Origin: Pirellulaceae bacterium
Lineage (GTDB): Bacteria; Planctomycetota; Planctomycetia; Pirellulales; Pirellulaceae
Length of the DNA: 6,791 bases
Assembly: GCA_013002105.1 (NCBI GenBank)
Contig: JABDKS010000458.1
Coordinates: 1 to 6,791 of the forward strand
Reading direction: 5' to 3'
In this document: one piece after another, positions 1 through 5,705 of the stretch
Position numbering within the stretch: the stretch's first letter is position 1
How the letters are laid out: the number at the start of each line of letters is the position of its first letter
Notes under the pieces: model-generated
Database searches by the model: none
Seen by the model: only the letters and a program-made list of their open reading frames with translations
What the model was told of the DNA's origin: nothing
Made by a program: the position numbers and the translations under genes

Positions 1-2
1 AC

Positions 3-33
3 GGTGAGTCCCTCGCTGACGCTTCGGGTTACC
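3..33. repeat. Hairpin-forming intergenic repeat element
   Basis: GGTGA (3-7) and CCC (10-12) can pair with GGGTTACC (26-33), leaving a two-base bulge and one G-T pair. The loop contains a small GC/GC stem. The core, CCCTCGCTGACGCTTCGGG (10-28), matches a sequence I remember as scattered through Rhodopirellula-type genomes. That part is recall, not a search. The element may continue left of the window. It may be a dispersed repeat or the terminator of a gene outside the window. Confidence 0.4.
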
Positions 34-111
34 ATTCACACGTCCGATTTAGCCGAATCGATAAAATCACAGCCTCGACGCGTTCTCGATTCGAGATTGC
101 CAATCCGGTTG

Positions 112-124
112 CCCCTATTGGGGA
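112..124. repeat. CCCCTATTGGGGA box, copy 1
   Basis: Near-palindromic box with CCCC and GGGG arms around TATT. A second copy lacking one G lies at 319-330, with similar preceding bases (GGTTGCCCC here, GGTTCCCC there). The pair brackets the tandem arrays between them. The role is unknown. It could be a protein-binding site or the remains of a duplicated segment. Confidence 0.4.
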
Positions 125-171
125 ACACTGACCATACGTGTCGCGAGCGGTGGCGACAATCCAGGGAACCG

Positions 172-222
172 GTGACCAATAATTACCGATGACCAATAAT
201 TACAGGTGACCAATAATTTTCG
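172..222. repeat. 17-bp tandem repeat, three units
   Basis: Three head-to-tail units start at 172, 189 and 206. They read GTGACCAATAATTACCG, ATGACCAATAATTACAG and GTGACCAATAATTTTCG. The first 13 bases are identical apart from the initial G/A. The last unit changes at its end to TTTTCG, which becomes the core of the next array. The units are AT-rich compared with the surroundings. They could be a set of protein-binding sites upstream of priA or a simple slippage array. Confidence 0.8.
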
Positions 223-254
223 ACGAATGATTTTCGACCACTGATTTTCGTCCG
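213..254. repeat. 14-bp tandem repeat, three units, overlapping the 17-bp array
   Basis: Three degenerate units read ATAATTTTCGACGA (213-226), ATGATTTTCGACCA (227-240) and CTGATTTTCGTCCG (241-254), sharing the core ATTTTCG. The first unit overlaps the end of the last 17-bp unit, so one array seems to have grown out of the other. The function is unknown. Confidence 0.65.
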
Positions 255-318
255 CGAAATCCGTCGCACTGCCATCGGTAGCGGCAGGTCACCATCGGTC
301 ATGGCACGTCCCGCGGTT

Positions 319-330
319 CCCCTATTGGGA
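319..330. repeat. CCCCTATTGGGA box, copy 2
   Basis: Second copy of the box at 112-124, 34 bp before the priA start codon and missing one G of the right arm. See the first copy for context. Confidence 0.4.
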
Positions 331-363
331 TCAACCCGTTCTCGGCCCACCAACTGATGCACT

Positions 364-2760
364 ATGTTGATAGATATCACCACACCACCCAATGTTCCGC
401 TCGATTCGCCAGAGATGCCACCTGAACCGACCGAATCGAACAGCGCCAACGGCGGTCATCGCTCGGCTCAGCAGCAGGGCGAATTGTTCGAGACACAGCC
501 CCCGCCTTGGGAGTTGGCCGCGGCGGACGACGTGGCCCTTGCATCGGTCGTCTTCAGCGAGGCCCCCTATGGTCCCTACGATTATCGAATTCCCGACACC
601 CTGCGTGACGAATTGTTTGCAGGGATGCGTGTCCGAGTCCCGCTGGGCCGCCGCAAAAAACCCATTCTTGGTTGGTGTATCGAAATCAAACAAGGCAAAG
701 CAGCTCATCGCACGCTCCGCGATGTCGCCGAGTTGATCGATACCGAGCCGCTATGCGACACGGCACTCGTACGTTTGGTGATGTGGATGAGCCATTACTA
801 TCAAGCGCCCGCCGGTCAGGTCTTTGACACATTGATTCCCTCCAGCGTTCGTGCAAACGCCGGAACTCGCGAACGAACCTATTTCACACCCAGTGTTGCC
901 ACCAAAGACGAAGCGGTCATCAATTCACTGCCCAACAAGCAACAAGCGGCGATTCGCTTTCTGATCGCCGCCGGGCGACCCATGACAATCTCGCAGTTGG
1001 CGGTGGAAGCCCAATGCACCGAAGGTCCGATTCGGCAATTGCGCAAGAAAGGGCTTTTGCACGAAAACGTTCGTCGCGAAATGTCCACCACCTTGCCGAC
1101 TCGTTGGCAAGTGAATGACGGAGAAAAAGAGCAGACGCATGACCTGACCAGCGATCAAGCGAATGCACTTTCGCGAATTTTGGCGGCACTTGATTCGCAA
1201 AAAGGCAAAACATTGCTATTGCATGGGGTGACCGGGAGTGGAAAGACAGAGGTCTACATTCAAGCGATCGAACACGTCGTGCGTTTCGGACGCGGTGCGA
1301 TCGTGCTGGTGCCGGAAATCAGTTTGACACCTCAAACACGCGGACGTTTTGAAAGAAGATTTGAATCGGTCGCGGTACTGCACAGCCAAATGACCCCGGC
1401 CGAACGTCATTTCCAATGGCAACGAATTCGGCGTGGCGAAGTGCAAGTGGTGGTCGGTCCCCGGAGTGCCGTGTTTGCTCCCTTACCCCATCTGGGTTTG
1501 ATTGTGATCGACGAAGAACACGATTCATCGTTCAAGCAGGATACTCAGCCCCGTTATCATGCCCGCCGCGTGGCCCACGCGCGTGCGATGTCGTTGGACA
1601 TTCCCCTTGTCTTGGGCACGGCAACCCCATCGTTGGAATCTTGGCACGCCACGGCAAGTGGTCACGCGGAGTTGATCAACATGCCGTCGCGAGTCAACGA
1701 CTTACCGATGCCCGATGTGCAACTGGTGGATCTGCGAATTCGTGATGACCGAACGTCCGGCGCCATCAGCCGCCCTTTGCATACCGCCGTGCGCCAAACC
1801 TTGGACGAAAACGGCCAGGTAATCCTGCTACTCAATCGCCGTGGATTCGCGACCACCATTCAGTGTCCCGCATGTGGTCATGTCGTCGCCTGCCCCGACT
1901 GCGACATGCCGCTAACGCATCATCGTGATGGAGGCAAAGCGGTTTGTCATTACTGCGACTACACGATTGCCACGCCGCCTTGGTGTCCGGCCTGTCGTTT
2001 TGATGGAATTCGTTACGGCGGCCTGGGAACCCAGCGATTAGAAGTCGAAGTGAAAGCACGATTTCCCGATGCGGTGGTCGCGCGGATGGACAGTGACACG
2101 ATGCGTCGTCCGGGCAGTCACCAAAAAGTTCTCTCAGCTTTCCGGGCCGGCGAAGTGAACTTGTTGTTGGGGACCCAGATGATCGCTAAGGGCCTGGACT
2201 TTCCTAATGTATTGCTGGTCGGTGTCGTCAACGCGGACGCTGCCCTGCACTTCCCCGATTTTCGCGCCGCCGAGCGAACGTTTCAGTTGGTCACTCAAGT
2301 CGCCGGCCGGACCGGTCGCGGTGATCGCGGAGGTCGCGTCATCGTGCAGACCTATTCGCCCGAGCATCCGGCCATTCAAGCAGCCTCGCGTCATGACTAC
2401 GATCAGTTTGCGAAAGCAGAGATGATCAATCGGATGAAGTTCAATTATCCGCCGCTAGGTAGTGTGGCCCGAATCATCCTCCGCGGAAGTGTCGAAGAGG
2501 TCACCGAAGCAATTGCCGAATCGCTACTCAGCCGTTTGATCGCGGCACGCGATGCGATTGGTGCGGAAGTCAGAATTCTGGGACCCGCGCCACCTCCGAT
2601 ATCCAAGCTGCGCGGAAAGTATCGGTTTCATATCTTGTTGCAATGTGTCGATGCGGGACCGTTGGGTGAAACGATCCGTCGTGCCACCGAGAGCCTCACG
2701 ATCGCCGAGAAAGACGACGTGCAGTACGTCGTGGACATCGACCCCATGGACATGTTGTAA
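364..2760 (+). CDS. priA: Primosomal protein N' (PriA), replication-restart 3'-5' DNA helicase
   Basis: PriA recognises stalled or collapsed forks and reloads the replicative helicase. The 798-residue product carries the family's full motif set. The DNA-binding N-terminal domain runs from about residue 57 (VALASVVFSEAPYGPYDY). Walker A is GVTGSGKT (288-295), Walker B is DEEH (383-386), and motif III is GTATPS (418-423). Eight zinc cysteines lie at 501, 504, 510, 513, 528, 531, 541 and 544. GLGTQRLE is at 553-560, motif V GTQMIAKGLDFP at 602-613, motif VI QVAGRTGRG at 645-653, and the C-terminal GPAPPPISKLRGKYR signature at 740-754. E. coli PriA has 732 residues, and the excess is largely N-terminal. 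The first 56 residues are Pro/Glu/Ser-rich with no counterpart in the E. coli protein. ATG 364 is the first start after an in-frame stop at 355. ATG 415 or GTG 532, where homology begins, are alternatives. No Shine-Dalgarno sequence is visible. All catalytic residues are present, so the helicase should be active. Confidence 0.97.
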   Translation: MLIDITTPPNVPLDSPEMPPEPTESNSANGGHRSAQQQGELFETQPPPWELAAADDVALASVVFSEAPYGPYDYRIPDTLRDELFAGMRVRVPLGRRKKPILGWCIEIKQGKAAHRTLRDVAELIDTEPLCDTALVRLVMWMSHYYQAPAGQVFDTLIPSSVRANAGTRERTYFTPSVATKDEAVINSLPNKQQAAIRFLIAAGRPMTISQLAVEAQCTEGPIRQLRKKGLLHENVRREMSTTLPTRWQVNDGEKEQTHDLTSDQANALSRILAALDSQKGKTLLLHGVTGSGKTEVYIQAIEHVVRFGRGAIVLVPEISLTPQTRGRFERRFESVAVLHSQMTPAERHFQWQRIRRGEVQVVVGPRSAVFAPLPHLGLIVIDEEHDSSFKQDTQPRYHARRVAHARAMSLDIPLVLGTATPSLESWHATASGHAELINMPSRVNDLPMPDVQLVDLRIRDDRTSGAISRPLHTAVRQTLDENGQVILLLNRRGFATTIQCPACGHVVACPDCDMPLTHHRDGGKAVCHYCDYTIATPPWCPACRFDGIRYGGLGTQRLEVEVKARFPDAVVARMDSDTMRRPGSHQKVLSAFRAGEVNLLLGTQMIAKGLDFPNVLLVGVVNADAALHFPDFRAAERTFQLVTQVAGRTGRGDRGGRVIVQTYSPEHPAIQAASRHDYDQFAKAEMINRMKFNYPPLGSVARIILRGSVEEVTEAIAESLLSRLIAARDAIGAEVRILGPAPPPISKLRGKYRFHILLQCVDAGPLGETIRRATESLTIAEKDDVQYVVDIDPMDML

Positions 2761-2789
2761 ACTGAAACGACCCAAACATTCACATCACC

Positions 2790-2993
2790 CGTAGAACGCA
2801 CTTCAGTCCGCTTCCCGGCAGTCGCATGATCGGCAACCACCGTAGAACCGACTTCCGTCCGTCACCCGGCACGTGTTCAGTAGGCCACGAACGTAGAACG
2901 GTCTTCAGTCCGTTACCCGGCAAGTGCATGATCGGCAACCACCGTAGAACGGACTTCAGTCCGTTACCCGGCACGTATTTGGTCGGCAACGGA
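2790..2993. repeat. 51-bp tandem array of palindromic (REP-like) repeats, four units
   Basis: Units start at 2790, 2841, 2892 and 2943, exactly 51 bp apart. Each begins CGTAGAAC, continues into a GGACTTCAGTCC-type palindrome, and then has a CCCGGCA box. The palindrome is perfect only in the fourth unit. The first three carry one or more changes in it. The spacers alternate: units 1 and 3 share GCATGATCGGCAACCAC, while units 2 and 4 differ. This points to duplication of a 102-bp dimer. I recall this core as a frequent intergenic repeat of Rhodopirellula-type planctomycetes. The period is divisible by three, so both strands show spurious open frames with 17-residue repeats. Confidence 0.85.
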
Positions 2994-3010
2994 CTAAAGT
3001 CCGTTCTACG
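2988..3010 (-). repeat. Inverted fifth copy of the REP-like repeat; large hairpin with unit 4
   Basis: This 23-base copy in opposite orientation pairs with 2943-2965 with a single C-A mismatch (2957 with 2996) across a 22-base loop. It is also internally palindromic (GGACTAAAGTCC). The transcript could fold into one 23-bp stem or two small hairpins. It lies between priA and the next gene, 24 bp before its GTG start. It could end priA transcription, protect the mRNA end or affect translation downstream. There is no T-run after it, so a classical intrinsic terminator is not supported. Confidence 0.75.
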
Positions 3011-3022
3011 GGTCGACGATAC

Positions 3023-3028
3023 GGAGAA
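3023..3028 (+). promoter_or_regulatory. Ribosome binding site for the GTG-started secreted-protein gene
   Basis: GGAGAA, with its GGAG core eight bases before the GTG at 3035, is the clearest Shine-Dalgarno match in the window. It supports GTG 3035 as the true start, in agreement with the signal peptide that begins there. Confidence 0.7.
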
Positions 3029-3034
3029 CATTCA

Positions 3035-4840
3035 GTGAAAACGCTTGCACTCACCTCCGCATTGGTGATCTCGTTGGTCGGACTTTGGACGCTACCACTA
3101 TCGATTGCAGCCAACGGAATTTTCGAAGTCACACCCAACCCCGCGACGTTAGATCAACTGACATTCCGCGTCGTCAACGACGATGCGCACGCCATCGAAT
3201 CGGTCGTCTGCAAGTACTCGATTTATTCACAGGGTCAAACAGACCCTCTTCGCGGTGAGCTGAAGACTAAACTGGTCGACGACGTCTTTCGCATCCCCAT
3301 CACCGAGCCGGTGTACGGTCGCATTCGAATTTGGATCGACGCCGACGATGGTAAAGACCGTAGCTGGTCAGGATACGATGATTTTTCATACCACCTGCGC
3401 GACGTGTCCGATCCTGCACCTGCCTTGATCGAACTTAATCACGGCATCGTAGTGCGTGGACAAGTGATTTCACAGCGAGATGGCGAACCGATCGCGGGAG
3501 CGGAAGTAGCTCCGATGCGACTGGGACATCACTTCGCCTACCCACTTTGGGATCGCGCGGGTCGAACTGACAGTGGCGGGCGATTTCGCATTGCGACCGA
3601 CGGCGCGGATGGTGTTGAGGCGCGGCATTCCGAATTTGCCAACAACAAAACGGAATTCTGGCGTGGCAACGGGAAACCGCCGGCCGATTTACAGATCGTC
3701 CTGTCACCTAAACGACAGGCTCGTGGCCGCGTGGTCGACGAACGAGGCGAACCAATCTCAGGCGTCGACGTCGGCGACTCGACGACTGACAAAGAAGGTC
3801 GTTTTACGATCAGCATGTCGATGGACCAATGGCGATCGCCTAAATCCATCACGACGTTTTATGCACCTGGGTATCAGTACCATACGATGAGCACACGAAG
3901 TCTGTCGTTGGGAAATGACCGGGAAACCACGATCACGCTACAGCGAATGCCTCGCGTCAGCGGAATGGTCGTCGACCAAGACGGTCAGCCGATCGCCGAT
4001 GCCAAGATTCAGATCCAAGAGAAACGTGAATATGTTCAAGACGTTTTTGTCGATGTGCCAACGGTCAACGGACGATGGGAGGCTTTCGTCGACGAAAACT
4101 GCCAAGAATTTGTGTTGCGTATTTCCACTGGCGAAACGGTGCAGTATTCAAAAACACACCGAAACGATGAGATCGCCGGACCTATCGAAGTGAGTATTCC
4201 TGTTGGCCATCGAATTGAAGGTCGCTTCGCAGCTCCCGTGCAGCAGGAACACGCGCCAACGATTCTGTTGCGCGACGCACAAGAGCGGATTATCCGGCAA
4301 GCCGCTGCCAACGACGACGGACGGTTTACGCTTGCGGGTGTAGAGGACGGGACTTACACCCTGCAACTGTATCCAGCACGCTACGAAATTTATTGCAGTG
4401 GAACCTACGGTAGCGACCCACTATTCGAGCAAAATACGAAAGGGTTTTGGGAGCAAAAGATCACGATCAGCGGAGCCGATGTCGATGTATCCGCAATCGA
4501 TCTGGCAAAAGAGAATTTGCTGCCTGGACGCATCGAAGGCGTCGCAGTGGATCCGCGGAATCCTAATGTGGCACTCGCCAACGGATTCATCTATTTGGTC
4601 GACGATTTGGAACGCTGGGACACCGTGGGGAACTCGTACTACATGGATCGAGTCATGACCGATTCGAGTGGAAAGTTCGCGATCCCGGTTTGTCCGCCGG
4701 GACAGTATTACTTGGTAACCAGCGACAGCCCGACGTCCCACGACAGTGAAAATGACGGATACGTTCTCGTGATGTCGGGTTCGACGACACAGGTCACGCT
4801 GCGTCGAAAGCCCGAAAAACAGCAACGTGATTTCCGATAA
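3035..4840 (+). CDS. Secreted protein with carboxypeptidase-regulatory-like repeat domains, function unknown
   Basis: The 601-residue product starts with a signal peptide: MKT, a hydrophobic stretch to about residue 25, and a likely cleavage near SIAA (23-26). It should be exported. Residues 28-130 form an unassigned, probably beta-rich domain. Three modules follow with the pattern V-x-G-x-V-x-D-x-x-G-x-P-I-x-x-A/V typical of the carboxypeptidase-regulatory-like (transthyretin-like) fold: 139-160, 228-246 and 307-325. More divergent copies lie around 393-446 (DDGRFTLAGVEDGTYTLQL) and 498-561 (SSGKFAIPVCPPGQYYLV). No protease, sulfatase or other catalytic motif is visible, and no C-terminal membrane anchor. 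The tail (590-601) is basic. Such modules serve as adhesion, binding or structural parts of many planctomycete exported proteins. The substrate here cannot be told. GTG 3035 is favoured by the Shine-Dalgarno sequence and the signal peptide. The gene is flanked by a repeat array upstream and faces pdxH downstream. Confidence 0.85.
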   Translation: MKTLALTSALVISLVGLWTLPLSIAANGIFEVTPNPATLDQLTFRVVNDDAHAIESVVCKYSIYSQGQTDPLRGELKTKLVDDVFRIPITEPVYGRIRIWIDADDGKDRSWSGYDDFSYHLRDVSDPAPALIELNHGIVVRGQVISQRDGEPIAGAEVAPMRLGHHFAYPLWDRAGRTDSGGRFRIATDGADGVEARHSEFANNKTEFWRGNGKPPADLQIVLSPKRQARGRVVDERGEPISGVDVGDSTTDKEGRFTISMSMDQWRSPKSITTFYAPGYQYHTMSTRSLSLGNDRETTITLQRMPRVSGMVVDQDGQPIADAKIQIQEKREYVQDVFVDVPTVNGRWEAFVDENCQEFVLRISTGETVQYSKTHRNDEIAGPIEVSIPVGHRIEGRFAAPVQQEHAPTILLRDAQERIIRQAAANDDGRFTLAGVEDGTYTLQLYPARYEIYCSGTYGSDPLFEQNTKGFWEQKITISGADVDVSAIDLAKENLLPGRIEGVAVDPRNPNVALANGFIYLVDDLERWDTVGNSYYMDRVMTDSSGKFAIPVCPPGQYYLVTSDSPTSHDSENDGYVLVMSGSTTQVTLRRKPEKQQRDFR

Positions 4841-4846
4841 GCCTCC

Positions 4847-4874
4847 ACCGGGATCCATGATGGGATCCCACGGT
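4847..4874. terminator. Hairpin between convergent genes, possible bidirectional terminator
   Basis: GGGATCC (4850-4856) pairs perfectly with GGATCCC (4863-4869) around the loop ATGATG. ACC (4847-4849) can pair further with GGT (4872-4874) across a two-base bulge. It lies seven bases after one stop codon and 15 bases from the other, where a shared terminator would be expected. No T-run follows on either strand, so this rests on position and the stem only. Confidence 0.45.
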
Positions 4875-4888
4875 GACGGACAACAAAG

Positions 4889-5533
4889 TCATGGGGCGAG
4901 GCGGTGGATCGTCCATCCATCTTGGTTGTGCCGGTAGCAGATACGATCATGCAGTCGGCTCTCGCGTCCCTGCCAAAACTCGAAATGTTCCGGCGTGACT
5001 TCGTAACCGCCCCAATCATCGGGACAGGGTACCTCCTGGTCGGCATACTGTTTTTCTAAGTCGTCCATTCGCTGCTGCAACACTTCGCGGCTTTCGACGA
5101 CGCTGGACTGTTCACTGGTATGCGCTCCGAGTTGGCTTCCCCGAGGACGCGTTGCAAAGTACTGCTGCGACCGCTGGCGATCCGTTTTTTCCACGGTCCC
5201 GACGATACGAACTTGCCTCTGCAAATGGGGCCAAAAGAAACAGAGCGAAACCGTCGGGCACGCCGCCATCTGTTGCGCTTTGACCGATTGGTAATTTGTA
5301 TAGAAGAACAGGCGACCTTCGTCGGCACCCTTGAACAGCACAACGCGAGATGAAATGCCACCCTTGCCGTCGGTGGTCGACAAGGTCATTGCGTTGACTT
5401 CGACCCAATCAGGTAAATCATCCTGGCGAGCCTGATGAAACCAATTTTTGAACTGAACCCATGGGTCGGGATCGACGTCCTTTTTTCGAAGCCCAGCCAT
5501 CGTGTAATTTTTCCTCATTTTCTCGATCGACAT
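4889..5533 (-). CDS. pdxH: Pyridoxine/pyridoxamine 5'-phosphate oxidase
   Basis: This cytoplasmic FMN enzyme oxidises pyridoxine 5'-phosphate or pyridoxamine 5'-phosphate to pyridoxal 5'-phosphate with oxygen. It is the final and salvage step of vitamin B6 cofactor supply. The product is 214 residues (E. coli 218) and aligns with the E. coli enzyme along its whole length. Visible signatures are RKNYTMAGL (7-15), RVVLFKG with FMN-contacting R63 and K68, FFYTNYQSVKA (76-86), RQVRIVGTVEK (106-116), RPRGSQLGAHTSEQSS (129-144), and the C-terminal WGGYEVTP...EFWQGR..RLHDR (174-197), with R193 and H195 matching E. coli R197 and H199. It ends in RLAP like its homologues. V84 stands where E. coli has R88 in the S-R-K FMN-phosphate motif. 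ATG 5533 agrees with the family length, and a weak GGGAAG lies upstream. ATG 5518 (residue 6) is a possible alternative. It is convergent with the secreted-protein gene and divergent from the YqgE-family gene, so probably transcribed alone. Confidence 0.96.
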   Translation of the reverse strand: MSIEKMRKNYTMAGLRKKDVDPDPWVQFKNWFHQARQDDLPDWVEVNAMTLSTTDGKGGISSRVVLFKGADEGRLFFYTNYQSVKAQQMAACPTVSLCFFWPHLQRQVRIVGTVEKTDRQRSQQYFATRPRGSQLGAHTSEQSSVVESREVLQQRMDDLEKQYADQEVPCPDDWGGYEVTPEHFEFWQGRESRLHDRICYRHNQDGWTIHRLAP

Positions 5534-5555
5534 ATCGTTACTTCCCAGGTTGCTT

Positions 5556-5569
5556 GCCGCTCAAGCGGC
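5556..5569. other. Palindrome in the pdxH/yqgE divergent spacer
   Basis: GCCGCTCAAGCGGC is a perfect 6-bp stem with a two-base centre (or a 5-bp stem with a four-base loop). It lies 23 bp upstream of the pdxH start, so it would fall in the pdxH leader or promoter. It may be an operator or a leader hairpin. A second palindrome, CCCCGCGGGG, lies at 5608-5617 in the same spacer. No promoter hexamers could be assigned with confidence. Confidence 0.35.
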
Positions 5570-5570
5570 T

Positions 5571-5598
5571 ATTTTCCGTCATTTTCACTGAAATTTTC
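5571..5598. repeat. Three spaced ATTTTC tracts in the divergent spacer
   Basis: ATTTTC occurs at 5571, 5581 and 5593, that is at intervals of 10 and 12 bp, close to the helical repeat. Phased A/T tracts of this kind can curve DNA or act as upstream promoter elements. Read on the minus strand they are GAAAAT tracts upstream of pdxH. This is a pattern observation only. Confidence 0.35.
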
Positions 5599-5607
5599 GC
5601 ACTTCGG

Positions 5608-5617
5608 CCCCGCGGGG
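5608..5617. other. GC palindrome in the divergent spacer
   Basis: CCCCGCGGGG is a perfect 10-base palindrome. It extends outward by a G-T pair (5607/5618) and a G-C pair (5606/5619). It lies 88 bp before the yqgE start. It could be a regulator site or belong to a leader transcript. Nothing downstream resembles a T-run. Confidence 0.3.
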
Positions 5618-5705
5618 TCCGTTTGGCGCGCCGCTTGCCTCTTTGTAATGCAAGCTGGGCGAAACTGCCAAGCTGACAGGTATTCGTTTGTAAATTGAGA
5701 TTGAA

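Larger units (their letters stand above)
1..363. other. Non-coding region upstream of priA, rich in short repeats
   Basis: I see no credible gene here. The open frames present (for example one from 4 to 192) have repetitive or low-quality translations, resemble no family I know, and follow the repeat units. The stretch holds a hairpin-forming element at the left edge, two tandem arrays between 172 and 254, and two CCCCTATTGGG-type boxes. No promoter with clear -35 and -10 hexamers could be picked out for priA. No Shine-Dalgarno sequence is visible just before 364. Confidence 0.6.

Noticed and set aside
4..192. Plus-strand open frame of 62 codons at the left edge
   Set aside because: It begins inside a hairpin repeat and ends in the 17-bp array. 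It has no family resemblance and no ribosome site can be seen at the edge.
331..708. Minus-strand open frame of 125 codons opposite the 5' end of priA
   Set aside because: Most of it covers the conserved PriA DNA-binding domain on the other strand, and its own translation has no recognisable motif.
2790..3010. Possible CRISPR array
   Set aside because: The period is regular, but the repeats are degenerate, the spacers are about 20 bp and two of them are nearly identical. One copy is inverted and there are no cas genes in the window.
2780..3031. Minus-strand open frame with LPGNGLKSVLR-type repeats
   Set aside because: Same artefact of the 51-bp array read on the other strand. Such frames are easily mis-annotated as small hypothetical proteins.
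2826..3038. Plus-strand open frame with 17-residue repeats (GNHRRTDFSPLPG type)
   Set aside because: It is a direct translation of the 51-bp intergenic array, whose period is divisible by three. There is no family resemblance, and the opposite strand is equally open.
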